This document shows positions 28,140 through 39,169 of a stretch of DNA of 56,634 nucleotides, in pieces. The notes under the pieces were generated by a model that had not been told where the DNA came from, searched no databases, and worked only from the letters and a program-made list of their open reading frames with translations. Each line of letters begins with the position of its first letter. The stretch's first letter is position 1. This DNA comes from Streptomyces sp. DH37 (GTDB taxonomy: Bacteria > Actinomycetota > Actinomycetes > Streptomycetales > Streptomycetaceae). The translations under genes were made by a program, and so were the position numbers. The stretch is from assembly GCF_029813835.1 (NCBI RefSeq), contig NZ_JARVKV010000042.1, positions 1-56,634 on the forward strand, given 5' to 3'.

Positions 28140-28625
28140 ATGACCACCAAGATCAGCGAGCGCTTGGACCTCACGAAACTCTCCTCCGCCGCCTACACGA
28201 CCATGGGCCGCCTGTACGCCACCGCCGACAAGGCGGCCGAGGAAGCCGGACTGGAGTCCACCCTCCGCTACCTGGTGCAGATCCGCGCCTCCCAGATCAA
28301 CGGATGCGCCTTCTGCATCGACATGCACACCATCGACGCCCGCAACGCGGGGGAGACCGAGCAGCGCATCTACGCGCTGAACGCCTGGCGGGAGACCCCC
28401 TTCTTCTCCGAGCGCGAGCGCGCGGCCCTGGAGCTGACCGAGGCCGTGACCCTGGTTCACGACGGCCAGGTGCCGGACGAGGTGTACGAGCGCTCCCTGA
28501 AGGTCTTCGGCGAGGAGCAGCTGGCCCAGCTGATCTGGGTCATCGTGACGATCAACAGCTACAACCGGCTCGCGATCGCTCAGCGGCTGGTTCCGGGCAA
28601 CCACGCGCCCGCGTCCTCGTCGTGA
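28140..28625 (+). CDS. AhpD/carboxymuconolactone decarboxylase-like protein
   Basis: A 161-residue all-helical protein with the AhpD core ASQINGCAFCIDMHTIDARNAG, which contains the CxxC redox pair and the nearby His. These small proteins act as disulfide reductases or peroxidases, or as gamma-carboxymuconolactone decarboxylases. The CxxC favours the redox type. The start ATG at 28140 gives the normal N-terminus. It is first in a three-gene operon whose members overlap by GTGA, next to a chorismate-lyase-like protein and a monooxygenase. It may protect against peroxide from the flavoenzymes, or take part in an unknown redox step; neither can be decided. Confidence 0.85.
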   Translation: MTTKISERLDLTKLSSAAYTTMGRLYATADKAAEEAGLESTLRYLVQIRASQINGCAFCIDMHTIDARNAGETEQRIYALNAWRETPFFSERERAALELTEAVTLVHDGQVPDEVYERSLKVFGEEQLAQLIWVIVTINSYNRLAIAQRLVPGNHAPASSS

Positions 28626-29266
28626 CCCTCCCCGGTCCGACTCCGGGTGCCGTGGCCGCGCAGCCGGCCACGGCACCCGCCCTCGCAGCGCCCCCGGGCG
28701 GCGTCCCGCCGCGGGGCATGCCGGCGGAGGAGTTCACCGATGTGTTCACCCGCCGCCTGCTGAGTCTGGCCGGGTCGACCACGGAACTGCTGGAGGAGCG
28801 CCTGGGGTGCAGGCTCCGGCTGCGTGTCACCGCCCAGAGCACGGCCGCCGCGCCGCCGTCCACGCCCGGTCGCGTCCCCGGCGGGTCCCGCCGGTTCCGC
28901 GAGCCGCACGCGGATGGGCCGTACCTGGTCCGCCACAGCGAACTCGTCGGCCCGCGCGGGCTGGTGGTCTCCCGGAACCTGGTGACCGGCCGGCTGCCCG
29001 GTGATCCCCGCCTGGCCGGAGCGGTCACCGGACGGACCGTCCCGCTCGGAATCTCCGCGGCGGTGCGCCGCGCCGCGCCGCGCCGGGTGCCGCTGGAGAT
29101 CGCCCTGTGCCCCTGGCCGGGCTCCCCATCCGCCGTTTCCGCCGTACGGCGCGCCTACCTGCTGTCGCTGGCGGACGAGGCGCCCCTGTACGTCGAGGAG
29201 CGCTTCAATCCGGCCGTCGTCCCCTCCGCGCGCGCCGCCCGCGTCCCGCACGGTTGCGCACGGTGA
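28622..29266 (+). CDS. Chorismate-pyruvate-lyase-like protein (UbiC/Rv2949c fold)
   Basis: A 214-residue protein starting at GTG 28622, overlapping the previous stop (GTGA). After a Pro/Ala-rich leader of ~35 residues, LLSLAGSTTELLEERLGCRL matches the start of the chorismate lyase family (PF01947-like, GSTTRLLE). VVSRNLVTGRLPGDPRLAGA and a PLG segment match its middle, and RAYLLSLADEAPLYVEERF its end. Known members split chorismate to 4-hydroxybenzoate and pyruvate (UbiC; Rv2949c of M. tuberculosis). Here it could make 4-hydroxybenzoate, or act on the amino analogue ADC. Similarity is by motif only, so the fold is more certain than the reaction. Confidence 0.6.
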   Translation: MTLPGPTPGAVAAQPATAPALAAPPGGVPPRGMPAEEFTDVFTRRLLSLAGSTTELLEERLGCRLRLRVTAQSTAAAPPSTPGRVPGGSRRFREPHADGPYLVRHSELVGPRGLVVSRNLVTGRLPGDPRLAGAVTGRTVPLGISAAVRRAAPRRVPLEIALCPWPGSPSAVSAVRRAYLLSLADEAPLYVEERFNPAVVPSARAARVPHGCAR

Positions 29267-30405
29267 CCGACGTCACCGTGGTGGGCGCGGGTCCGGTGGG
29301 CCTGAGCGCCGCTCTCGCGGCCAAGGCCCGAGGCCTGGAGACCGTCCTGCTGGAAGCCCGCCCGCGCGGGGAGGCACGCCCCGGCAGCCGCGCCCTCTTC
29401 GTGCACCGGGCGACCCTGGACCGGCTGTCGGACATCAGCCCGGGGCTGGGCGAGGCCGTCGCGGCGCGGGGGCTGGTGTGGACCACCAAGCGGACCCTGT
29501 GGGGCGGGAAGCAGGTGTACGCCCGCAGCTACGGAGCCTCCGTCCGCCCGCCCTTCACCAGCCTGCCGCAGGCGGTGGTCGAGGACCTGCTGCGCGAGGC
29601 CTGCGACCGGGCGGGCGTGGTGTCCGTCTGGGGGGACCCGGTGGTCTCGGTGGCGCCGCGCCGTGACCGGGTGCTGGTGCGCACCGGCTCGGGCGCCGCG
29701 TACGACGCCGCGTACGTCGTGGCCGCGGACGGGGCCCGGTCGCGGGTCCGCGAGCAGGTGGGTGTGGCGCTGGAGGGCTCCACCACGGCCGCCGAGTTCG
29801 TCGTCGTCGACGTCGCCGACGGGCCGGAACCCGCCCCGGCCGAGCGCGTCTTCCACTACCGCCACCCGGCGGCGGGCGGACGCAACGTGCTGCTGGTCCC
29901 CTTCCGCGGCGGCTGGCGCGTGGACGTGCAGTGCCGTCCGGGCGACGATGCGCGGCGGATCGCCGAGGCGCCGGCCCGGTGGCTGCCCGGCGTCCTGCCC
30001 CAGGTGCCCGACGCGCGCGTCACCTGGGTGTCGGTCTACCGCTTCCAGCAGCGGATCGCGGGCAGCCTCACCGACGCCACCGGGCGCGTACTGCTGGCCG
30101 GCGAGGCGGCCCACCTGCTGCCGCCCTTCGGAGCACGCGGGATGAACTCCGGGATCACCGACGCGGTGGAAGCCGCCCGCGCCGTGCACGAGGGGAACGC
30201 CGGGGAGTACGCGCGGCGCCGGCGGAACGCCGCGGAACGCAACGTGCGGGCCGCGGGCGCCGCCCTGGACCACCTGCTGGCCCGGCGTCCGGGACAGCGG
30301 GCGGCACAGCGGGCGGCGGCGGCCGTGGCGCCTCTGTGGCCCCGGGCCGGCCGCTGGCTGGACGCTGCTCCGTACGGGCCCCGGCTGCGCTCCGTCCGGT
30401 ACTGA
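29263..30405 (+). CDS. FAD-dependent aromatic monooxygenase, paralogue of the 17.2 kb enzyme
   Basis: A 380-residue group A flavin monooxygenase starting at GTG 29263, again overlapping the previous stop (GTGA). It has VVGAGPVGLSAALAAKA (FAD Rossmann), VAADGARSRVR (DG motif) and VLLAGEAAHLLPPFGARGMN with Glu instead of the usual Asp. It shares many segments with the monooxygenase at 17166, including RPGSRALFVHR, ISPGL and PPFGARGMNSGI, but is ~30 residues shorter at the C-terminus. The two probably arose by duplication and now act on related substrates, perhaps amino- versus hydroxy-benzoate, or on successive ring positions (inference). A strong hairpin follows the stop. Confidence 0.87.
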   Translation: MTDVTVVGAGPVGLSAALAAKARGLETVLLEARPRGEARPGSRALFVHRATLDRLSDISPGLGEAVAARGLVWTTKRTLWGGKQVYARSYGASVRPPFTSLPQAVVEDLLREACDRAGVVSVWGDPVVSVAPRRDRVLVRTGSGAAYDAAYVVAADGARSRVREQVGVALEGSTTAAEFVVVDVADGPEPAPAERVFHYRHPAAGGRNVLLVPFRGGWRVDVQCRPGDDARRIAEAPARWLPGVLPQVPDARVTWVSVYRFQQRIAGSLTDATGRVLLAGEAAHLLPPFGARGMNSGITDAVEAARAVHEGNAGEYARRRRNAAERNVRAAGAALDHLLARRPGQRAAQRAAAAVAPLWPRAGRWLDAAPYGPRLRSVRY

Positions 30406-30438
30406 GCGGCCACCGGGCGACGGCACGGAGAGGTCCGG

Positions 30439-30490
30439 GCCGGGGAGGACCCGGAGCGTCGTGCTTCCACCGCTCCGGGCCCTCCCCGGC
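30439..30490 (+). terminator. Terminator of the AhpD/chorismate-lyase/monooxygenase operon
   Basis: Twenty-base arms at 30439-30458 and 30471-30490 pair with one mismatch around a 12-base loop, 33 bases past the stop. A T-rich TCTGTTTGTC follows. Confidence 0.8.
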
Positions 30491-30553
30491 TCTGTTTGTC
30501 GGGGGTCTGTCGGAGGCCTGCCAGAGGTCTCCCAGAGATCCGCCGGGGGCCTG

Positions 30554-31624
30554 TCAGAGCCCCCGTTCTCCGACCCGGTCGGCGAACGACTGCCACGTCC
30601 GGGCGCACTCGAGCGCAAGGTCGGCGACGACGCCGGTGCGGTGCGCGGGCACCGCGCCGGCCAGGGCGTCCCACTCCTCGGACGACATCAGGAGGAGGCC
30701 GAGCAGGCGCAGCAGCCGGCGTCCCGCCTCGCTCTGCCGCAGGGCCGGGTCCCGGCAGAGTCTGCGGTAGAGGGCGACCGGGTCCGGCGCGGGCTGCGCG
30801 GCCTCGGGCGGTACGCAGCGGTCCGCGGTGTCCTCGGCCGCCAGGTCGGTGCGGGACCGTATGACGACAGGCCCGCCCGGCTCGGTCCCGCACGGCACGG
30901 ACCGCCGGGGGACGGGGGCGGGCTTCTGGTGGCGCCGGGGCACGATGTCCTCGCCCCGCTGCATCCGGTCGCGCACGTCCCGGACGGTGCTGGGGGAGAG
31001 CCTGGTCCGCCTGGCGATCTGCCGCAGGGACATCTCGGGGAAGGAGGACAGCAGGCGGCTCGCCTCCTTGCGGGCCTGGGCGGTGCTCAGCGGACGCACC
31101 CGTCCGTCCCGGCCGACTCGCGCGTCGGCCGGTGCCGGGGCCTCCGGCAGGCTGCGCCGCAGCGAACTCACCTTCTGCGCGGACAGCCCCGTCACGGCGG
31201 CGATCGCCCGGTCGGACCAGTGCGGATGCGAGGCCAGGATGCGCAGGGCGGCGGCGGAGCGCTCCGCGAGCTTCAGCGGGAGCCCGTGGGCGATGTTGGA
31301 CTCCACGGCCAGGACGAAGGCGTCCTCCTCGCTGCCGTCGAAGAACCGCGCCTCGATCTCGGTCCGGCCGCGCAGGACGGCGGCCCGCAGCCGGTGCATG
31401 CCGTCGATGACCCGCATGGTGGGGCGGTGCACGATGATGGGCGGAAGAGCCTCCCCCGTCATGGCCAGGACGCGTAAGTGCTCGGTGTTCTCGAGGACGG
31501 CTCGCGGCGAGTCGGCCGTGCGCAGGAAGTCGACGGGCAATACGTGTACCGCGCTGAGGAGTTGTTGGCGCGGACTTCCGAACTCCTCCACCACTCCGTC
31601 CGGTTGTGCGGACTTGGCGGTCAT
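30554..31624 (-). CDS. ParB/StrR-like cluster-situated transcriptional regulator
   Basis: A 356-residue DNA-binding protein. Residues ~25-115 form a ParB-N/sulfiredoxin-like domain (PPIIVHRPTMRVIDGMHRLRAA). Two HTH stretches follow: WSDRAIAAVTGLSAQKVSSL (~135-155) and MSLRQIARRTRLSPSTVRDV (~198-218). This layout is that of StrR/NovG-type pathway activators of Streptomyces. ATG 31624 is chosen because AAGGAGG lies nine bases upstream; an ATG three codons earlier abuts the RBS. It is convergent with the second monooxygenase gene. It is the best candidate for the pathway-specific activator of the cluster (inference). Confidence 0.85.
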   Translation of the reverse strand: MTAKSAQPDGVVEEFGSPRQQLLSAVHVLPVDFLRTADSPRAVLENTEHLRVLAMTGEALPPIIVHRPTMRVIDGMHRLRAAVLRGRTEIEARFFDGSEEDAFVLAVESNIAHGLPLKLAERSAAALRILASHPHWSDRAIAAVTGLSAQKVSSLRRSLPEAPAPADARVGRDGRVRPLSTAQARKEASRLLSSFPEMSLRQIARRTRLSPSTVRDVRDRMQRGEDIVPRRHQKPAPVPRRSVPCGTEPGGPVVIRSRTDLAAEDTADRCVPPEAAQPAPDPVALYRRLCRDPALRQSEAGRRLLRLLGLLLMSSEEWDALAGAVPAHRTGVVADLALECARTWQSFADRVGERGL

Positions 31625-32156
31625 TGTCGGCATCCTCCTTGTGGCCCCATCCCGGCGGCGGGATGATCGCGGTGGGCGGGACTGGGTGTGAGCGGTGAGC
31701 GACTGTGCGTCGCGCGCAGTCGCCCACCCGGGACTCCGCTCGGAGGCGTCGGTCGGCCACCGGCCGTCGCACTCCGAAAGAAAGTCGTCACGATGAGCTA
31801 TTCGAATCGGTCATTGTAGGCACGGACGCGCTTGAAGGTTCGCGGGAACAGGTAGCACTCCTTCGGTTCGCCGTCGCTCGTCGGCGGACGGCATGGCCGT
31901 GTGCGACACGCGGGACGGCGCCCGGGGGAGCGGTGGGCGCCTCCTCTCCGTGCGAATTCCTCCGGGAAATCCGCGCGCGGGGGAGCGGTCGGCCGCGCGG
32001 CGCCAAGAAAAACATGGAAATTTCGAGAAAGGTTACTCTTGCTCGGAAAGCGCGACAAAGAAGACGTGTTCTGTGGGATGCTCCCGGAATCAGGGCAAAG
32101 AGGCAAATAGGACAATGGGTGATAGGGTGGGAATTCCGTCGTGCGGAAGGGAGACC
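31625..32156. promoter_or_regulatory. Divergent region between the ParB-like and MarR genes
   Basis: These 532 bases hold no supported gene. The inverted repeat GCGACTG...CAGTCGC (31699-31705 and 31717-31723) lies ~75 bases upstream of the ParB-like start. The stretch from about 32000 to 32150 is much richer in A and T than its surroundings. TTCCG-TCGTG-CGGAA (32134-32148) sits just before the MarR RBS and could be its own operator. Confidence 0.45.
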
Positions 32157-32687
32157 ATGGCCGGCTCAACGCTTCTGGAACGCCCCGACATGCCGGATCG
32201 GCTGGCGCGGCACGTCATCCGCCTGGCCCAGTTGCTGGACGCCGCCACCGACGACGCCGCCGCCGACGCCGGCCTGACTCGGGTCGACGCGGACGTACTG
32301 CTGGCTCTGTACGCGGCTCCCGGGCAGCGCCTCAGTCCGACCGGGCTCACCGTCGGCTGCGGACTGTCGTCGGGAGGCACCAGCAACATCGTGCACCGTC
32401 TCGTGGCGGCCGGATACGTCAACCGGGAGGCGAACCTGTGTGACGGACGGAGCTCCTGGGTCCGTCTGACGGAGGAGGGCGCCCAGGTGGCCGGGCTGGT
32501 GGCGCAAGCGGCGGCGGCCGCACGCGCACGGCTGCTCCGCCGTCTGCCCGAGGGGATCGCCGAGAACCTCGCGCAACTGGTGGAGGCCGCACTCGACCGC
32601 CTCGACGACCATGCCGTCCCGCCGTCCACCGGCCGGTCGGCCAGGCGCGGCCGCCCGCTCGGCAAGGGCGCCCGTTCCGGCGAGTGA
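32157..32687 (+). CDS. MarR-family transcriptional regulator
   Basis: A 176-residue winged-helix protein. LTRVDADVLLALYAAPGQRL and VGCGLSSGGTSNIVHRLVAAGYVNREAN (HTH and recognition helix, residues ~40-95) are followed by the wing DGRSSWVRLTEEG. The C-terminal ~25 residues are basic and look disordered. ATG 32157 follows GGAAGGGA. MarR proteins usually repress export or degradation genes and release DNA when they bind aromatic acids such as salicylate. In a cluster built on aminobenzoate-type chemistry this is a plausible product or precursor sensor (inference). Its stop lies almost at the end of the conserved part of the convergent DsbA-like gene. Confidence 0.88.
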   Translation: MAGSTLLERPDMPDRLARHVIRLAQLLDAATDDAAADAGLTRVDADVLLALYAAPGQRLSPTGLTVGCGLSSGGTSNIVHRLVAAGYVNREANLCDGRSSWVRLTEEGAQVAGLVAQAAAAARARLLRRLPEGIAENLAQLVEAALDRLDDHAVPPSTGRSARRGRPLGKGARSGE

Positions 32688-33266
32688 GAGCCGTCCGCTT
32701 CCGGAGCCCTCCAGGAGCCGGCGAAGTTGTTCCGTCGTCGGCACCCCCTCGACGCGCAGGTGCCCGCCGGTGATCGTCGGCGTCAGGACGACCGGGGACT
32801 CCGTCCCCTCCGGGGCCGGCCGGTGGCGCTCGGCGTACTCCCGCGCCGTCACGGCCGCGTGGAACCCGCCCGGATCGAGGCCCGCGCGGTCCGCGAGCCG
32901 CTCCAGCGTCGCGAGGTCGCCTATGTCGGCCCGCTCCTGGAAGTGGGCGGAGAAGACCTGGTCGCTGTAGGCCTCCCCGCGCCCGCGGTCACACGCGTAC
33001 AGGTATCCCAGCGAGGCCGGCCGGGTGTCCGGCACCGGCTCCGGCGGCGTTTCGCCGACCGGAACGCCGAGCCTTTCGGCCAGGGGCAGGACGGTGTGCT
33101 CCCATATCCGCTGCGGAAGGGCGGATTCCTGCATTTCGGCCTGTCGTTCGAAGGGGTGCGACCGGATCCGCGCACCCGCCTCCAAAGCCGCCTCGCGGAG
33201 CAGTCGGCGTGTGAGGAAGCTGAACGGGCAGGAATAGTTGAACCAGAAATTAATTTCCAGGGTCAT
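32166..33266 (-). CDS. DsbA/2-hydroxychromene-carboxylate-isomerase-like protein, frame runs on through marR antisense
   Basis: The conserved part (~188 residues, 33266 to about 32703) is a thioredoxin-fold DsbA-family protein. NFWFNYSCPFSFLTRRLL has one Cys, as in the isomerase/FrnE-like branch (SCPFS rather than CxxC), and PTITGGHLRVEGVPTTEQL carries the cis-Pro region near the end. No stop codon occurs at the expected place. The frame stays open to 32166, so as written the protein gains ~178 residues encoded antisense to the whole marR gene. The natural stop may have been lost, or a frameshift may hide it. FrnE-like proteins occur in aromatic antibiotic clusters; its role here is unknown. 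Confidence 0.7.
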   Translation of the reverse strand: MTLEINFWFNYSCPFSFLTRRLLREAALEAGARIRSHPFERQAEMQESALPQRIWEHTVLPLAERLGVPVGETPPEPVPDTRPASLGYLYACDRGRGEAYSDQVFSAHFQERADIGDLATLERLADRAGLDPGGFHAAVTAREYAERHRPAPEGTESPVVLTPTITGGHLRVEGVPTTEQLRRLLEGSGSGRLSLAGTGALAERAAAPGRPAGGRRDGMVVEAVECGLHQLREVLGDPLGQTAEQPCACGRRRLRHQPGHLGALLRQTDPGAPSVTQVRLPVDVSGRHETVHDVAGASRRQSAADGEPGRTEALPGSRVQSQQYVRVDPSQAGVGGGVVGGGVQQLGQADDVPRQPIRHVGAFQKR

Positions 33267-34089
33267 CGGGCGTGTCCTTGTCGTCCCCCGTTTTCGCCCT
33301 CGGCGAAAACACAACCGGCGTGATCGGTTGGCGTCCACTCGTGTTCTCCGGGGTATCCGGCCTCGCCGCTCCGGACGCACGGACGGCGGCGAGGCCGATG
33401 TCACGGCGGTGACACGCCCTGGAGGGAAGACGGCGCGGGCAGTCCTGGTACGGCATTTCCCCGCGTGGTCGCGGGGGCTGCGATCACCCGCCCCCGGGGC
33501 CGGGTGACATCGCCTTCCGGTGAACTGTCCGGAGGCAGGGGCGAGCCGGGTGGCGGTGCACTCCGCGACGGCCTGGCCGGTCGGGTTCTCTGCATCGGGT
33601 GGCGTCCGCTTCCGTAGTGGGCTGCTTGCGCCTGTCAGAATATTGTCGATATTGGTGGCCTTCAAGAGTCCGAACGCGGGTCGGTCTTTATTCTCGAGCA
33701 GCGCGGACTTGTTAGCGGGTTTTCGGGAAACGCCGATCTCCGGGCATGGAAATCCCATATGTGCAGAAGGTGGAATCCCCCTCGTCGCCGGCGGCCCGCC
33801 GCGCCGCGCGGGCGACCCGGCCCCGGTCCGCCGGTCACGGTCCGCCGGTGGACCAGAGGATCCACGCGCGAGTGGACCATCGACGGACCACCGGCTCGTC
33901 TACGGTGCTGACGAGCCCGGGGCCTCAGGCCCCCGTCCGGCCTTCCGCGACAGGTCCGGCTCGCCCTTCCCCCTCGCCTCCGACGCCGCAGGGAGACACG
34001 CCGACGATGCCTGCCAGACGAACCCCGGCCATCCCGCCCCTCCATCCGCCCTCCCGCCCCCGTCCCGGCCGTACGGACGGAGGCCGGCC
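33267..34089. promoter_or_regulatory. Long divergent region upstream of narK and the DsbA-like gene
   Basis: These 823 bases contain no ORF with convincing codon bias. An AT-rich island at about 33620-33760 includes AATATTGTCGATATT (33639-33653; 5-base arms), striking in this genome. GTCACGGCGGTGAC is a short palindrome near 33398-33411. The narK RBS GGAGG lies six bases before its GTG. No clear GlnR box was found. Confidence 0.45.
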
Positions 34090-35585
34090 GTGACTCCGCC
34101 CCTGGACGCCTTCACCGGCGTCCGGAAGCCGACCGGGCGGAGTGGCCCAGCCGGTTCCGGCGGCGGCGCGGACACGCCCCCGCCGGGCAGCACCCCTCCG
34201 GACGGCGACCGGGCCGCGCGACAGCCCACGGCCCCGCGCCCGCAGGGCCGCGGCCGCCACATCAGGAACTGGGACCCGGAGGACGAGGCGGCCTGGGAGG
34301 CCGGTGGCAGACTCGTCGCACGCCGGAACCTGGTCCTGTCGGTCTTCTCGGAGCACATCGGCTTCTCCGTGTGGAGCCTGTGGTCGGTGCTGGTGCTGTT
34401 CATGTCCCCGGAGACCGGCTTCGGGTTCTCGGCCGGGGAGAAGTTCCTGCTGGTGATCGTCCCGACGGTGGTCGGCGCGGTGCTGCGGCTGCCCTACAGC
34501 TACGCGGTGACCCGCTTCGGCGGCCGCAACTGGACCGTGTTCGCCTCCGCCGTCCTGTTCGTTCCCACCCTGGCGACCCTGCACTTCGTCCAGCGCCCGG
34601 GCACGCCCCTGTGGGTGTTCCTGCTGATCGGCGCGACCGCCGGTGCGGGCGGCGCCAACTTCGCCTCCTCGATGACCAACATCACCGGCTTCTACCCGCG
34701 GCGCCTCCAGGGCTGGGCCCTGGGCCTGAACGCCGGCGGCGGCAACCTCGGCGTGGCGGCGGTCCAGATCGTGGGGCTGCTGGTGATCGCGACGGCGGGC
34801 AGCGCCCACCCCTCGTACGTGGTGGCGGTGTACTTGCCCCTGATCGGGGCCGCCGCACTGCTGTCGGCCCTGTTCATGGACAACATCGACACCGTGCGCA
34901 CCGAACCCGGTGCCCAGCGCGAGGCCGTTCGGGAACGCCACACCTGGTGGATCTCCCTGCTCTACGTCGGCACGTTCGGCTCGTTCATCGGCTACGGGTT
35001 CGCGTTCGGCCTCGTACTGCAGACCCAGTTCGGCTCCACCCCGCTGGAGGCGGCGCGGCTGACCTTCCTCGGACCGCTGCTCGGCTCGCTGGCCCGCCCG
35101 TTCGGCGGCTGGATGGCCGACAGGTGGGGCGGGGGGCGGGTCACCCTGTGGGCCTACGTCGGCATGCTCGCGGGCACCGTGCTGCTGCTGGTCGCCTCCG
35201 CACGCGAGTCGCTGGGCCTGTTCCTGGCCGGCTTCACCGCCCTGTTCGTCCTCAGCGGGATCGGCAACGGCTCCACCTACAAGATGATCCCCGTGGTCTT
35301 CGGTCTCGAGGCCGAACGCGAGATCGCGGCCGGCCGGGACGCGACGCGTGCCTTCGCCCGGGCCCGCAGACTCTCCGGCGCGGCGATCGCCATCGCCGGG
35401 GCCGTCGGTGCGCTCGGCGGAGTCGCCATCAACCTGGCCTTCCGGTCCTCGTACGCCTCCTCCGGCACCGGCGACAAGGCGTTCTGGGGGTTCCTCGCCT
35501 TCTACGCGGTGTGCGTCGTGGTGGTCCGGACGGTCTACCCGGATTCCGTGCGCGGCGGGCGCGGCGCTGTCAGGAGGGCGGGGAC

Positions 35586-35589
<4 letters not shown>
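34090..35589 (+). CDS. narK: NarK/NasA-type nitrate/nitrite transporter
   Basis: A 499-residue MFS permease of the NNP family. A ~70-residue Pro/Gly-rich cytoplasmic leader precedes RNWDPEDEAAWEAGGRLVAR, the usual NarK N-terminus, and then twelve membrane segments. Nitrate signature-like Gly-rich helices are seen in GATAGAGGANFASSMTNI and LNAGGGNLGVAAVQ, and LSGIGNGSTYKMIPVVF in the second half. GTG 34090 is chosen from the RBS and the family start; the open frame reaches 33520 but is not coding-like there. It imports nitrate for the reductase encoded next, with which it overlaps by GTGA. Confidence 0.9.
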
Positions 35590-37669
<2,080 letters not shown>

Positions 37670-37673
<4 letters not shown>

Positions 37674-39169
37674 GAGCGGGCATCGTGATAGTCGGCCACG
37701 GACCGGCCGCCCACCGACTCGTGCAGCTCCTGCGCCGGTACGGGTACCGGGGGCGGATCGGGGTCCTCGGCGCCGAGCACCGCCCCGCGTACCAGCGTCC
37801 CCTGCTGGGCGAGGTGCTCGGCGGGCGGCTGAGGCCGTCCGCCCTGACGCTGCCCGGCATCGCCGGTGACGCCGACGTGCGCGACGGCGTCACCGTGACC
37901 GGCGTGGACCGGCGGCGGGCCCTGGTGCACACCGACGACGGCGGCTCGCACCCCTACGACACGCTGGTCCTCGCCACCGGCGCCCGGCCGCACCTGCCGG
38001 ACCTGCCCGGGCTGCGGGCTCCCGACGGATCCCCTGCCGGCGGGGTGACCGCCCTGCGCACGCTCGACGACTGCCTGCGGATCGCCCCGCCGCCGGGGAC
38101 GGGCCCGGCGGACGCCGGGGGGGGAGGCGGGCGGGGGCCGGACGTGGCCGTGCTGGGCGCGGGGGTGCTGGGCGTGGAGACCGCCGTGGCCCTGCGAGGC
38201 GGCGGCCGCGGTGTCACCCTGGTCCACCCCGCCCCGCACCCGATGGAGAACCGGCTCGACGCGACCGCCGGGCTCCTGCTGACCGAACGGCTCGAACGGC
38301 TGGGGGTCCGGGTGCTGCCGGGCCGAACGGCCCGGGCGTACCGGCCCGGCGCCCTGCTGCTCGAGGACGGCGAACAGGTGCCCGCCCGCCACCTCGTCGT
38401 GTGCGCCGGTGCCGTGCCCGAGACCTCGCTGGCCCGCGGCTGCGGGCTGGCGGTGCGTACCGGTGTCGTCGTCGACGCGGAGCTGCGCACCAGCGACCCC
38501 CGGGTCCGTGCCATCGGCGACTGCGCGGAGTACGAGGGCACCGTGGGCGGGAGTGTCCTGACGGCCTGGGAGCAGGCGGATGTCCTGGCGCGACTGCTCA
38601 CCGGAGGCGGAGCCCGGTTCCGGGGGACCCGCCCCGCCGTCCGGCTGCGGGCGCGGGAGATCGATCTGGCGGTGCTGGGGACACCGGACGCGCCGGGGGA
38701 GGAGCACCCCGCCGGCTCCGCCGATGAGGTGGTGACCTTCACGGACCGGACGCGCGGCCGGTACGCCCGGCTCGTCCTTCGGGAGGGACGCGTCCACGGC
38801 GCCGTGCTGCTGGGCCTGCCCCGCGCGATCGCCGCCGTCGCCCACCTGTACGACCGGGACCTCCCGGCGCCTTCCGACCGGCTGTCGCTGCTGCTCGGGA
38901 CTCCTCCCGCGGGCGACCCGGGAGGTCCGGCGGAGGACGATGTCGTCTGCTTCTGCGGCGGCGTCACCCGGGCCGAGGTGCGGCGGTCCTGGCGGGACGG
39001 CGCCCGGGACCTGGCCGCGGTGGCCGCGGCCACCCGGGCGACGACCGGCTGCGGGGGCTGCGCGCGGGAGGTCCTGGCGCTGGGCGGGGAAACGCACCCC
39101 GGTGCGGCGCAGCCGGTGGACGGCGGGCCGCGCCGCCTGGTGGGGCTCCTCGGGGAGGGTGGGGCGTGA
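37670..39169 (+). CDS. NAD(P)H-dependent flavoprotein with BFD-like 2Fe-2S domain (nitrate reductase electron donor)
   Basis: A 499-residue protein. Residues ~1-310 form a pyridine nucleotide-disulfide oxidoreductase fold (IVIVGHGPAAHRLVQLL, VLATGARP, VAVLGAGVLGVETAVAL, AIGDCAEYEG). Near the C-terminus VCFCGGVTRAEV and TTGCGGCAREVLAL supply the four Cys of a bacterioferritin-associated-ferredoxin-like 2Fe-2S cluster. This is the layout of the NasB-type small subunit that feeds electrons to assimilatory nitrate reductase. A Gly-rich insertion lies at ~155. It overlaps both neighbours (ATGA upstream, GTGATG downstream). Confidence 0.88.

Noticed and set aside
33700..33735. Possible GlnR box (GTTAG...GAAAC) upstream of narK
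   Set aside because: The half-site spacing is about 11 bases rather than the usual 6 and the first half-site is imperfect, so I do not call it.
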